A stretch of DNA of 64,000 nucleotides from Pectinophora gossypiella (GCF_024362695.1 NC_065431.1:6268624-6332623); one strand, 5' to 3'; positions 1 through 10,260 are shown, counted from the stretch's first letter. A program made the numbers and translations. The notes: generated by a model from the sequence alone, not told the origin.

Positions 1-2885
1 CGAGTGAAACACTATTGACACCTGGTGGAAAAAAGTGGGGTTCAAACTAACATCATCAGCGGTCTTGCATACAGAGCATAATCATTAATCTTATAAAGCT
101 TATTATAAGATTAATGATTACCTAAATGATAAAAATGTCTGGTATTGAATGTGTTCCTGTAGTTATTAAATAATTTGTAATGTACCCTCATTGATTTAAA
201 AGATGTGTTGCTGTTGCAGTTTCTTGTCATTTCTTCTCCTCAGCCATAACACCTTGCGAAATGACGTAAATTCAAAAATGTTACATTGACCTTCAACAAG
301 TTTATCCATGATAATTACGTTGAATAAATGATTCTGATTCTGATTCTGAGGATTAGGCCACATAAGAAGTAACAGTCTGGCCGCTTTAAAGCGTATTCTA
401 TTATGTTAATAACCTACATTAAATTTCTGTTTTTTTACTTAGTTCTGTAATGTGGATACAATTTCGAAAATGAGGTGAACTCCTATAATTGCCGTGGATT
501 TCGAAATTGAACACGAAAAAAATTTTTTTGTTTTTTAATTTCTTTTTATTATATTTTTTTTTTTTTGGTATCATGTTAGAAATGTACTGTGTTGGAGTTC
601 CATGAATAAATAAAATAAAATAAAACTTTTTAGACCACATGCAGGGCTCACTGAATAAATTTTGTCGAAATCCATTTAAAATAAGTTTGTTTTTTCCCTA
701 ATATGCTTACCACGTGATATTGTTCGTATTTTGACAGAATGACGTGACTTATTTGAGTTCACATATTAGCACCAATCAACAAAACATATTTATATCGTCA
801 GAATCGATAAAATGACCGTGACAAAATTTTATCACGATGCGCATGTTAGGCCAACTGATCACTTATATACGTACTTACAGATTATGTTCAAAAAATGCGT
901 GGTCGACGATTTCACTCATTCAGCGCTTATTACTATCGACCTATCGGTCGATTAATTCTTTCATATATTTTTTCTCTCAGACGCCTGCGCCCAACTGGGC
1001 ACCTAGGCCTGTTGTCTTAAATTTTTGTACCGGGTAAGAGCCCTTGGCGCTTCCCATTTGTCCGGCCAAGTAGTAAATGCCATCTGCGGCAAGTCTACTA
1101 TTAATAAAAATGCTCACCTCATTTAATAACGCGAGAGATTCGAGTGAAATACCCAGCTGAGGCACAGAGACATCCCCGGCAATCATGTGGATTTTGTCCA
1201 ATTGCGCAGGATTGGTGCGACGAATATTCTCAAATATCTGAAAGAACAAAAAAATCAAATCAATTTATTTGCGAGAACACATAGAATACAAAAAAGATGA
1301 AAACACAATATAATTATTTAAAGATAATTATTCCACACAATATAATTGTTCAAAAAAACACAATTATTTAAAGGAATATGAAGAGGAACTGTGGCCTTAT
1401 GATTTACTAAAACATTATGATATTGGAGTATAATAAACATTAAATAGGCAAGCGTGTTGTGTGGCAAGATTGTTTCCAAAGTGGACAACTGAAAAATAAT
1501 AAAAAAACACAAAAAGTTTCATGAATTTTCCGACAGAAAAATCCACTTGACATCAACCCAGAATCATGATTTGAATCATCTCCCTCAGTATTCGTTACGG
1601 TGTCACTAACACCCACAAGAACTTGTATCGCTACCTGTACGTACTTGTACGGGGTGTAAATGACATCGTAACGAATACTGAGGGGGATGATTTAGCTCAT
1701 TATTCTGAGTTAATATCAAGTGAATATTTTCATCGCAATAGTATAGAATTGAAAATAATAATAAAAAAAAACATAAAGTCATTAAATTTTGCACTTGATA
1801 TTAACTCAGAATCATGGTCTAAATCATTCCCCTCAGAGTTCGTTACGTTACATAATATGTTATTATGTATGCTGTTATTATAACTGTAATATAATAGCGT
1901 ACCTGAGATTGTTTTAAATGCAACAGACGTTTTTCAGGCATGACATCTCGTTTGGCCCTCATTAGGAGATACAGCCGACCGATTTCTGGACACGTTGATA
2001 ATAAACGCTCTATCAAAACCTAGAAATTAAAAAAAAAAACAATAAGAACTTATAACGAAGGACTTTCCACGCTACGTTTCCGAAATAAAAAACTATTCAG
2101 ATTCAACGAGCTGTTCTTTAACGTGATAATTACCTATTTTCTCTTGGCTTGGGGTACATAATTATTCAAAAATAAATAAATGTAATTTGTTGATATTTGG
2201 ATCACACACGTATAGAATTATGTTGCTACCTATATGACAAATCAAAATAAAGTGAATATTTTGATCACAATAATAATGGGTGGCAGATTTAGAATAGAAA
2301 AAAAGAATAGAATAGAATAGAAAAAGTTTGTTTTTTTGTTTATTTGTTGTGCCTGGGTGTAATAACAAGAGTCATCCCACCCAAACACAAAGATAAAAAA
2401 TGCACATGGCTGTTATCCATGTCATTAGAAGTTTAAGCCAAGACAGATCTGGAACGCGCCATCTGTATTTTTTTCAGGGAACTTAGTCTAGAAAGTCCCT
2501 CATTGTCTTAATAGTCAACCCTGTACAAAGATTAATAAATTAAAATTAGTAAAATACTTAAATTAAGAGGAAATACCGAAAAACTAGCGTTACCCGGTTT
2601 TCACAGGGTCCGCTTACCTAACCTGAAAATTGTACAGGTCCGGTTTTTACACAAGCGACAGCCTGTCTAACCTTCGGACTCGCGCTTATAGACGCCCTGT
2701 AACACTTGTCAAGCCTATCTATTCTATAGGAATTTATGCCTTTATTGAAATTTAAGGATAAAATCTTCTTGAATGATTATTTTTTTCACCTTTCCCATAA
2801 AACCAGTTGCTCCAGTGATAAAAACGGATCGCCCTGCGTAGAACCGAGGAATCTCCGGACCGAGTGGGAGTTGCGAGTTCGCCAT
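1..2885 (-). CDS. FAR: Fatty acyl-CoA reductase, first four coding exons (partial, runs off left edge)
   Basis: Spliced gene rebuilt from the minus strand; coding exons 2885-2790, 2019-1903, 1237-1118 and 21-1, giving 32+39+40+7 codons, all joined in phase 0 at GT-AG introns. The start ATG is at 2885-2883, after a 3' splice site at 2902-2901, so a 5'UTR exon probably lies further upstream. The protein opens MANSQLPLGP and has the Rossmann NAD(P)H-binding loop FITGATGFMGK (TGxxGxxG) at about residues 22-32. It continues with VLIERLLSTCPEIGRLYLL, then a segment containing LDKIHMIAGDV, and ends at the edge with VSIVFHS. This order is that of the NAD-binding-4 domain of eukaryotic fatty acyl-CoA reductases, which reduce fatty acyl-CoA to fatty alcohol for wax or pheromone synthesis. 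Catalytic YxxxK and the C-terminal sterile domain lie outside the window. The family call is firm; the substrate and paralogue cannot be told. Confidence 0.9.
76..348 (+). mobile_element. LINE 3' end (non-LTR retrotransposon remnant)
   Basis: Lies in FAR intron 3. A short reading frame around 90-145 encodes YYKINDYLND-like residues, the extreme C-terminus seen in jockey/CR1-like reverse transcriptases and again at about 4890. It is followed by an untranslated stretch, then TTGAATAAATGA and a (GATTCT)n tail at 322-348. Such short simple-repeat tails are typical of 5'-truncated LINE insertions. Confidence 0.55.
888..1101 (+). repeat. Repeat family D copy, beside the FAR exon 3 donor
   Basis: Copy of a family present at least 12 times in the window (see 10868, 14110, 30880). 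Recognised by CATTCAGCGCTTAT, GGTCGATTAATTC, GCCCAACTGGGCAC and CCGGCCAAGTAGT. Its 3' end stops about 15 nt from the exon 3 splice donor at 1117-1116, inside intron 3. Confidence 0.7.
1528..1850. mobile_element. MITE family E, head-to-head pair of arms
   Basis: In FAR intron 2. Contains inverted copies of a sequence with ATCAACTCAGAATCAT and GTCACTAACACCC. The family has ends CAGGGTGTTAGTGAC flanked by TA and recurs at 6628, 31815, 38088, 39485, 42838, 48060 and 53180. The TA-flanked inverted ends suggest a Tc1/mariner-type non-autonomous element. Confidence 0.55.
2165..2375 (+). repeat. Dispersed repeat shared with 41190-41320
   Basis: In FAR intron 1. Shares GCAACATAATTCTATA and TTACACCCAGGCACAAC, in reverse complement, with the stretch at 41190-41320. 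Ends in a run of GAATA units and a T-rich stretch. Class unknown. Confidence 0.4.
2580..2700 (-). repeat. SINE J 3' fragment
   Basis: Carries the 3' body of SINE family J on the minus strand (CACAGGGTCCGCTTACC, GACAGCCTGTCT). Full or longer copies are at 14977, 37475 and 46845. Located in FAR intron 1. Confidence 0.6.
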
Positions 2886-2979
2886 GTTGTATTTGCTTGT
2901 CTGAAACAAAAATACGTAGGTATTCCTTTATATCATGTCAAAATAATACATAGTGGGTACCTACATAGTTAAAGAAAAC

Positions 2980-3300
2980 CAGGTACGCTCAAAAGAGACA
3001 GCTAACATTTCAAGGTTAGCCCAGCTGACGTCATCCCACCCTGCGTTGCCATTTTTAAAAAAATAATTACCCACGACCAATGTTTTTATATTTACTTTGC
3101 AAGGAAATTTTGAACTTTTAGTAAAACATTTACTTACAGTTTGAATGGTGTTTATATACATGACAAGTAATAATAATTAAATACATTAGTCAGTAATTCG
3201 TAAATTTTTAATAATAATATTTACGTCCTTGGAATGTTGGAGATACCAATTTAATGGTAACACTTATGTCATCAAAGAGCTACCAATGGCGGCGTGTCAT
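2980..3300 (+). repeat. Dispersed repeat M
   Basis: Two blocks, 2985-3130 and 3236-3300, match the reverse complement of 12545-12690 and 12003-12065 in collinear order (TTAGCCCAGCTGACGTCA; ACCAATTTAATGGTAAC). The second copy is split by a LINE insertion. Between 3301 and 3725 I see only AT-rich sequence and no recognisable gene. Confidence 0.5.
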
Positions 3301-3725
3301 AGGATTTAGCATACTTGGTTTTTTATACCATGAGTGAGTAGATCTTCAAACGCCGGTGGCATTTAGTGGTAATATCATTACTACAGATGATATACCAACA
3401 CTTTATATCAGTTAAACCAAAAATATTCTAGAATCAGTGGTCATTTTGTAAATATCCAGTTGAAACCTACGTAAGTTGGCGCCATACATAACTTCTAACT
3501 GGATATTTGCAAAAAGATAAAACTATCTTAGATATTTTTGCGTTCATGATAATGATATTGACTTCCGATGTTCGAACCCAGTCTCGGAGTCTGCTCCCAA
3601 ATAAAACGAGACCTGAGAAAAGTTAATAAAAACTACCAAATTAGTAGGATTTTTCTTCCGCAACAACCCCAATATTGGTAACTTGAAAACGTCTCGTTTC
3701 GAAGCTGTCAAATTAATTTAAAAAG

Positions 3726-4135
3726 TGGCTTTTTGGCGGGAGGCGGGAACGGGACAGTTGCTTTCTTCATTGAATAATCTAAATAATTAATACGAAGTGG
3801 TGTTTTGTGGTTAATGATCGCATTAAGTTAGTCGGAAGACATTCGCGAGTGTTATTATATTGGAGTATTCAATAAACAAAGTGTATCTGCCTATTTTCGC
3901 TTCGTGTCAGGAAGCCGCTTCATAACTCAAAAGTTTATGCGGACTTTTGAGTTAATTCGTTTGGGGTTCGGAGTAGGAGTCTACTCCGAGGGTGGGGGCT
4001 TAGGTTTCATCATCATCACCTTTCATCATTTCATTAATCATCAAGAAAAAAAAATACGTCAGACATGGCTGTATGGGCATAGTTCCCTTTGCCTTACCCT
4101 TCGGGGAAAACCAAACCAAAAAAAAAAAAAAATAA
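3726..4135 (+). mobile_element. Retroposon family F, near full-length, A-tailed
   Basis: Starts at TTTGGCGGGA, includes GAAGTGGTGTTTTGTGG, AACAAAGTGTATCTGCC and GTAGGAGTCTACTCCGAG, then CATCATCATCACC and a long A tail at 4119-4135. Other copies: 10048 (fragment), 36405 (5' part) and 50686 (near full). The A tail suggests target-primed retroposition. Confidence 0.6.
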
Positions 4136-4454
4136 TTTAAAAAGTTATTTAGACCGGAAAATCTGGAAATTCTTTAATGAAAACTCATATATTATCTAAG
4201 TCCACGCCACGGAAGAAGCCTTTAAAAAAACCTTGAATATGTTATGACGGTCATCTCATGGCATGCGTTAAGTTCGTAAGTAAATATTTATTCCATTGAA
4301 AGAGTTATATTGATGTAAGTAAGTACTTAAGGTTCTACCTATTACATACTGTAATATACCTACAAATAACAATAAAATGCGTACTTATAATGTGTTAGTC
4401 TTTGGTAAATATTGACATTGGTTCGGTTCAAAAGGCTTTATGTGACAAAAATAA

Positions 4455-4740
4455 GTTTCGATGGTTTTGACATGACTTAATATAGATTTGCCGCATATGG
4501 CATTAACTACTTGGCCGGACAAATGGGGAGCGCTGAGGGCTCTCACCCGGTACAGAGTTTAAAACAACAGGCCTGAGGGTGCTCAGTTAGGCGCGTACCT
4601 CTGGTCAGGGCGTCGTCCGAGAGGATAATTATATGTGAAACAATCGATTCTAGTGGGTCGATAGCGATAAGCGCTGAATGAAGGAAATCGTCGCACGCGC
4701 CGAGACGGGGTCGCGTCGGTGTCACTGTGGTGATTTTCCT
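4455..4740 (-). repeat. Repeat family D copy
   Basis: Reverse-complement copy of the family at 888, from GCCGCATATGGCATTAACT through CAACAGGCCTGAGGG to the CGCACGCGCC side. The 300 bases before it (4140-4450) hold nothing recognisable. Confidence 0.7.
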
Positions 4741-4749
4741 CTCAGACCC

Positions 4750-5270
4750 CCTGAGCCGATGGTTGAGATGGATGGATGGATGATTTATAATCATTTACCT
4801 AACAGCATAAATCTAAGTGATAGTGTACCGGAATTTAAAAAGTTGTTGTATAATTTTTTGGTAGAAAAATGCTATTATAAAATTAATGATTACCTCTCTC
4901 AGACTGTACCACAATTTAAATTGAATGTATAATATACCTGTTGTATTGGTCTACTTGAAAATGTAATTGTTTTGATTGTATAATTAAGGTTTTAAGTCTA
5001 AATATTTGTACGCCAACATGGCAAGATGTGGAGATACTTTATTAACCTACTCTTACCAACTTAATGTACCCTATAAATCACAAATACATGTCAGATTTCT
5101 GAAAAAAACACGCAAAAAGAAAGCTCGGAGAGGTGTGGGTAGTATCTACTTAATTCAGTCATGGATGTACTCTGTCTACCCTGCTTGGGACATAGTCGTG
5201 AAATCATGTTATTTTGTTTTGTAATATTTAATAAACTTACTTGTAGTATTCTATTCTATTCAGCAACAAA
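4750..5270 (+). mobile_element. LINE 3' end with reverse-transcriptase tail codons
   Basis: The frame at about 4780-4932 encodes YNHLPNSINL and FKKLLYNFLVEKCYYKINDYL-type residues, the usual C-terminal end of jockey/CR1-like LINE polyproteins. A long 3'UTR follows, then AATAAACTT and a (TATTC)n-like tail near 5250-5265. It is related to the remnant at 76-348. No intact LINE ORF remains. Confidence 0.5.
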
Positions 5271-5444
5271 AAAACAATAAAAATTACGTGATTTCCATTC
5301 AAAGTAAAAGTATTACTTATTGCGTAATCCAAACTAATATTAAAAATGGGTGTATGTGTGTCTGTCCGTTTATTTGTTCGTCTAGGATAAAAATTAAAAG
5401 CTCAAATGTAGGAGGCAGCACTGTTGAGTGATCCTAAATTTTTA

Positions 5445-6073
5445 GGCTACGTTCACACGGAGTCATTTTTCACGTATATCGTATACGAGATTTTATCGAA
5501 TATCGTAGTGACAGCCAAATTTGTATAGCAATTTTTAAAATCGTTCACACGGCGTCTATACGAGAAAATCGCGTATTCGAGACATATTTTTTACCGTATA
5601 CCGTAGGGTCTTACCACCGGGAATGCGAGATTATCGAAACGATTTTAACGAATGCGATACTCATTGGCGCTTGCGTTTAGTAAATTGTCAAAGCTGGCTA
5701 TTGACATTCGAAAATAATTAAAAAACACACGCTCATCATTTCTGAGCTCTTGAAAAAACGATGCAAATCTTCTTTCTCGGTGTAATCCCGTTTTTAATAA
5801 AGGATGGACCCAGTATTTTCTAGGGCGCCGAAACCTCCTCCTCAAATACCAATATAAAAGAATTGGAACACGGGGATCCATGTCGGTGTGCACTCAACGA
5901 CTGGCGGCAGGTTGCATCGAATACGCCGCGCGCCGCGGCGGCTGTCACGTGTACGGGATGACCGTATACGAGAAAAAACCGTGGGCCTCGCACCGTGTGA
6001 ACAGCCGTCCCGTATACGGTACTCCCGTAAGCGAGAAAATATCGAATCGAATAGTCGCCGTGTGAACGTAGCC
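5445..6073 (-). mobile_element. PIF/Harbinger non-autonomous element with TTA target duplication
   Basis: The 16-bp terminal inverted repeats GGCTACGTTCACACGG are perfect at both ends (5445-5460 and 6058-6073). They are flanked by TTA at 5442-5444 and 6074-6076, the 3-bp TWA-type duplication made by PIF/Harbinger transposases. A piece of the transposase survives inside (5645-5893), so this is a deletion derivative of an autonomous element. The interior is rich in palindromic GTATACGG motifs. Confidence 0.88.
5645..5893 (-). pseudogene. Harbinger transposase (HARBI1/ALP1-like) N-terminal fragment
   Basis: 82 codons on the minus strand. Residues such as RRPRKYWVHPLL, FASFFQELRNDE and FFNYFRMSIASFD match the N-terminal region of PIF/Harbinger DDE nucleases found in many insect genomes. 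The DDE catalytic core is absent; the frame ends soon after FDNLL in unrelated codons. It sits between Harbinger-type inverted repeats, which explains its origin. Non-functional. Confidence 0.8.
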
Positions 6074-6090
6074 TTACAGTTGACATAAAT

Positions 6091-6150
6091 TGGCAGCCTC
6101 CATGGTATAGTGGTTAGAGCGTTAGGCTCACGATCTGGAGGTCCGGATTC
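6091..6150 (+). repeat. SINE A head fragment
   Basis: tRNA-like pol III promoter half of SINE A: A box in CATGGTATAGTGGTTAGAG and B box GGATTCGAT. Cut off after the B box by the minus-strand SINE C that starts at about 6152. Confidence 0.65.
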
Positions 6151-6151
6151 G

Positions 6152-6420
6152 ATCACCATCACCAGCCCATTAACGTCCTCACTGCTGGGGCACGGGCGTT
6201 CCCTATGGATGGATAGGGAGATCGAGCCTTAAACCACCACGCGGGCCCAGTGCGGATTGATGGTTATTAACGACTGCTAATGCAGCCGGGACCAACGGCT
6301 TAACGTACCTTCCGAAGCACGGAGGAGTTCGAGATGAAATCTTTTTTTGTGGTCACCCATCCTGTGACCGGCGTTTGCGAAAGTTGCTTAACTTCAACAA
6401 TCGCAGACCGAGCGTGTTAC
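6152..6420 (-). mobile_element. SINE C, minus-strand copy
   Basis: From the tail (CAGCCCATTAACGTCC at 6163) through the shared core (GGCTTAACGTACCTTCCGAAG) to the 5S-like segment (TTGCTTAACTTC). The head beyond it is degraded. Confidence 0.8.
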
Positions 6421-6627
6421 TTATCACGAATTAAAAGCGAGCGAAGCAGCGGGTAAAAGCTAGTTATTTATAGTCAAAAACCAATTTTACGGACTTCACT
6501 TTCGTATCAGTAAATAGGTTCATGTAACTGATAACATTTTGTTAAACTCATGCGCAAACTCGCTTATTGTCGCTAACGGGGTGGACAGAGGTCCGAGAGA
6601 AGAGAATCTTATGAGGTATACAAAAAC

Positions 6628-6760
6628 AGGGTGTTAGTGACATCGTAACGAATACTGAGGGGGATGATTCAGACCATGATTCTGAGTTGATATTAAGTGG
6701 CATTTCTTGTCGGAAAATTCATGAAAATTTTACTGTTTTTTTAATAATTTTCAGTACCAT
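6628..6760 (+). repeat. MITE family E, half element
   Basis: Left arm only: ACAGGGTGTTAGTGACATCG, then GATTCAGACCATGATTCTG. The right arm was not found nearby. Confidence 0.5.
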
Positions 6761-6779
6761 AATCCATTTAATTTGCAGT

Positions 6780-7215
6780 AGGTAGGGCTGTGGTCCATCT
6801 ACGGGGTCCACGGGGCGGATAGTGGAACGGCCATCAGATATGATGGTTAGCTGCGAATATAAAAATAAGCAGTCCCCGACCAAACAGCGACAGGATTAGC
6901 AGAACGTAGTGGGTAGCTCACTGGGACGGGCTAACCTATAAAATGCTACTTAGGTTCTATGACGATCTTGTGACGTAGCGAGTAGGCGCCGCTACTTCAA
7001 AAGGGCACCCCTGATGCCGGGCAGCAGCGGTATCAGTGCTGGTTGGAGGCCGAGGAAATGGATTCTGGTAGGGCTCTAGCTAGAACATCACCGATTGAGA
7101 AATTGGTCGGTGTACTGCGGAACGGAAGGCGATTGGGGCAACCACCGTTCTACACGGCCTATCTATGGAGTAATGGCGATTACTCCACCGACAAGAGCGC
7201 AGCTCTTAAATAATT
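6780..7215 (+). repeat. Unclassified GC-richer repeat
   Basis: Stands out from its surroundings in base composition. Its end, GACAAGAGCGCAGCTCTTAAA at 7191-7211, occurs in reverse complement near 41740-41770. No reading frame is convincing. Possibly the internal part of a non-LTR element. From 7216 to 7417 I see nothing recognisable. Confidence 0.35.
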
Positions 7216-7417
7216 GGGAGAGAATCCATTTCATATCAACATTTAACCGGAGTATGATTACATCAAAGTAAACAGTATATTGACCTTTGCTAGGTCAAAT
7301 TTTGTTTGTCCTTATGTTTGTGTTTGTTCTCAGTCGAAAAGGCCAACCAAAACGCATTGATTCAGGTCAAGATTTTACCTAGGTACATACACGCGTACTT
7401 AAAGATGTAAGTTTTTT

Positions 7418-7690
7418 TTTGACGTGACTTATTGTAGATTTGCTGCAGATGGCATTAACTACTTGGCCGGACAAATGGGGAGCGCTGAAGGCTCTCACCC
7501 GGTACAACGTTTAAGACAACAGGCCTGAGGGTGCCCAGTTGGGCGCGAAACTCGGCTCAGGGCGTCGTCTGAGAGGAAAAATATTTGAAAGAATTAATCG
7601 ACCCTAGTGGGTCGATAGCGATAAGCGCTGAATGAGGGAAATCGTCGACCACGCCGGCGGGGTCGGTATCGGGGCCCGCAAGGTGTAAGT
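7418..7690 (-). repeat. Repeat family D copy
   Basis: Minus-strand copy from TTTTGACGTGACTTATTG (the A-tail side) to the GCCGGCGGGGTCGG segment near the 5' end. Confidence 0.75.
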
Positions 7691-7754
7691 GTATTCACGT
7701 CCGTAACCCCTAAAGGGGTGGGTAGAGTCACAAGCGAAGAGGGACATGCAAAGC

Positions 7755-8205
7755 TACGTTCAAAATTCAAATTCAAATGTATTTATTGCATTGCTACAGG
7801 TCAAGAAGATCTTAAACAATATTACATACATCCACTGCAGCATACCAGTCTAGGTGTACAATTTTAATTCTAATATATTTAAATTACAATTTCAATTAGA
7901 TATTAAAATAATGTGAGTTAATATAAATGTGAATATGATTAAAAATAATTTCATTAGGTACGCTTAACTAAATACAATGTCAAAATTATATGATAAGGTG
8001 AGTCAATATAGATGTCAATATGCTTAAAATTAATTTGATTTACACTTTATTAAATACAAAAACAATATAGATTGCCTTGCACAGATTTAATGTAATAATC
8101 ACTAATTCTCACATTACTCTGTGAATACTCTCAAATTACTCAAAAATGTAATGATTTTCCTTCGTTTAACCTTCTAATTCCATGGATAACAGAAATATGC
8201 TTCTT
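7755..8205 (-). mobile_element. LINE 3'UTR with TTTGAA-type tail
   Basis: Begins with the reverse complement of a (TTTGAA)n tail (TTCAAATTCAAATG) next to TTTATTGCATTG, a pattern of CR1/jockey-like LINE 3' ends. The rest is an AT-rich untranslated stretch without ORF. Confidence 0.45.
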
Positions 8206-8234
8206 CTATCTTTTTGTTTTGGATATATATGTAC

Positions 8235-8623
8235 TAGTGATGTTCCGAATATCCGTATCCGCGGATATTCGAGATAAAAGAAAAATCCGTATCCGTGTCC
8301 GTTACTTTTCACGCGGATCTTTTACGGATCTTTTTCAAGTGATTAAGTAGAATTATTAAATAAAAAACTATAAAATTCCATTCAGATTGTTTTTATTTCT
8401 TAAAATCAAATATTTGGCACCTTTATATTGCAAACATTTCGATAGATAGATCTTTATAATGAAAGCAAGATAAAATATCACTTTTATAACAATGAAATAG
8501 CTAAAACATTAATCTTTTTTTTTTAAGAAAATAAAGATCCGTATCCGCGGATTTTTACACTAAATATCCGTATTCAGATCCGTATCCCCGGATATACATT
8601 TTTAACGATCCGGCACATCACTA
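8235..8623. mobile_element. hAT-type MITE with 8-bp target duplication
   Basis: 389 bp. Ends are TAGTGATGTTCCGAAT and, in reverse complement, TAGTGATGTGCCGGAT (two mismatches in 16). It is flanked by a perfect 8-bp duplication, ATATGTAC, at 8227-8234 and 8624-8631, the length made by hAT transposases. The interior repeats CCGTATCCGCGG-like motifs in both orientations. No coding sequence. Confidence 0.88.
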
Positions 8624-8749
8624 ATATGTACATACATACGCATAATACTATATACTTATAATTATTTTTATAATATGCGTCTGCCATTACATTGTATTTT
8701 TGAATTAATTATGTACCCGAATAATGAGAAAACAGGTGATTATCACGTC

Positions 8750-9240
8750 AAATCTGAACAGCGCCATCTATATTATTTTGATTTAAGTGATAAACTACTT
8801 GACAACCTAGTCAAATGAGATACTTTTTACGAAACGTCAAAACGAAAGTTTTCTTTGGAGTATGCATGGAAATACTGTCCTGTTGAAGAGCTCGGTGGCG
8901 CAGCGGTTCACGCGCTCGGTCTGCGATTGTTGAAGTTAAGCAACTTTCGCAAAGGCCGGACATAGGATGGGTGACCACAAACAAAAAGTTTTCATCTCGA
9001 GCTCCTCCGTGCTTCGGAAGGCACGCTAAGCCGTTGGTCCCGGCTGCATTAGCAGTCGTTAATAACCATCAATCCGCACTGGGCCCGCGTGGTGGTTTAA
9101 GGCCCGATCTCCCTATCCATCAATAGGGAAGGCCCGTGCCCCAGCAGTGGGGACGTTAATGGGCTGGTGATGATGATGATGACTGTCCTGTGACGTCACC
9201 AATAAAAGCGGTCAAACGTCGTACTCATTGTTACTTAATT
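8750..9240 (+). repeat. Repeat family G, split by a SINE C insertion
   Basis: Contains AACAGCGCCATCTATAT, TAGTCAAATGAGATAC, AAACGTCAAAACG and, after the SINE, CCTGTGACGTCACC. Other copies: 9785-9910, 49140-49270, and on the minus strand around the assembly gap and at 52370-52425. Confidence 0.5.
8884..9181 (+). mobile_element. SINE C with 10-bp target duplication
   Basis: Inserted in repeat G; ACTGTCCTGT is duplicated at 8874-8883 and 9182-9191. Head GAGCTCGGTGGCGCAGCGGT is followed by a 5S-rRNA-like segment (GAAGTTAAGCAAC ... GGATGGGTGACCAC), the shared core (CGTGCTTCGGAAGGCACG), a tail with CCCAGCAGTGGGGACG and a terminal (GAT)n run. Confidence 0.88.
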
Positions 9241-9344
9241 CATAAATAAAATTTGAAAATATGTCGAAAAGTAAAATGAGTCTGACTTTTGATCATCTTC
9301 GACTGGCGTCTATTTCTAGATTAGTTTTTTATAATTTAATTTTG

Positions 9345-9500
9345 ACTCAGTCAAATACCCAATAGTCAGTTTCACGGGCAGAAAGCTGGGCAGCTAAAGT
9401 AAACTAGGGACCTCAGAGTGATTTTTATTATTATGTCCACCTCGGGATTCGAACCCAGGACCACCGGCTCGTGAGCCCAAGACTCAACCACAGAGGTCGT
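9345..9500 (-). repeat. tRNA-derived SINE, another body type
   Basis: On the minus strand a tRNA-like head (B box GGGTTCGAATCCC, A box side TGTGGTTGAGTCTTGGG) is followed by a body (CCCTAGTTTACTTTAGCTGC) unlike SINEs A, B, C and J. Confidence 0.5.
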
Positions 9501-9784
9501 TTTACTTGCAAAGGCTGACAACCCTAAAAGCCCTTGCCCTTGGATGCCAAACTTTTTGACAGCAGGTTATTTGCAGGTTATACTGTATAAGGAAAGTAGA
9601 CAACCTTTAACACTTAATGAGTTAAATCTACATAAACATACTGCGTACATACATTACGCCCGAAATCCTTATAGGGGTGGGCTGGCGATAAATCACCGGA
9701 AGACAATTTGTAGTTACTAGAGATGTAGCGATTTTTGTCGACTTGCCGATTAATCGGCGCCAAAAAGCAGAATCTACTCAACCA

Positions 9785-9910
9785 CTGAATAGGCTAGTTT
9801 TCAACTAGTCAAATCAGTTACTTTTTACTCAACGTCAAAACACGAAATTACTATAGAATTTGTATGAAAAAGTAACCTGTGACGTGATAAGAAAAATGAG
9901 ACAAAATGAC
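9785..9910 (+). repeat. Repeat family G fragment
   Basis: AACTAGTCAAATCAGTTAC, CAAAACACGAAATTACTAT and CCTGTGACGTGAT match the G copies at 8750 and 49140. Confidence 0.5.
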
Positions 9911-10047
9911 GCATTTAAAATAAATGAATTTATAAAATAAAATCTTTCTCACAGAAAAATATTTTCGTGAAATTAAAAATTAAAATAGTTCTGAAATAAG
10001 TGACGTTAAAAAATTACCTTATTACGAGTTTCTTTTAATGTTTTGGA

Positions 10048-10260
10048 AGGTCCGGCTTTTTGGCGGGAATGTGAACGACATGGTTGCATTTATTTATTTA
10101 GTTTATGCGGACTTTTGCAAGTATATTCTATACTTGGTCTTTGGAACTTTTGAGTTACTTAATTCGTTTGTAGTTTGGATTAGGAGTCTGCTCCGAGGAT
10201 TGAGGCTTAGGTTTTATCATTCATCATGACTTTTCATCATTACTTTTCGTAAAATACTGC
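10048..10260 (+). repeat. Retroposon family F fragment
   Basis: TTTTGGCGGGAAT start, TTTATGCGGACTTTTG and GTCTGCTCCGAGG, with the middle deleted relative to 3726-4135. Confidence 0.5.

Noticed and set aside
977..1258. 93-codon minus-strand ORF as a complete small gene
   Set aside because: Only its first part is the FAR exon 3; after NE it runs through the splice donor into the D repeat.
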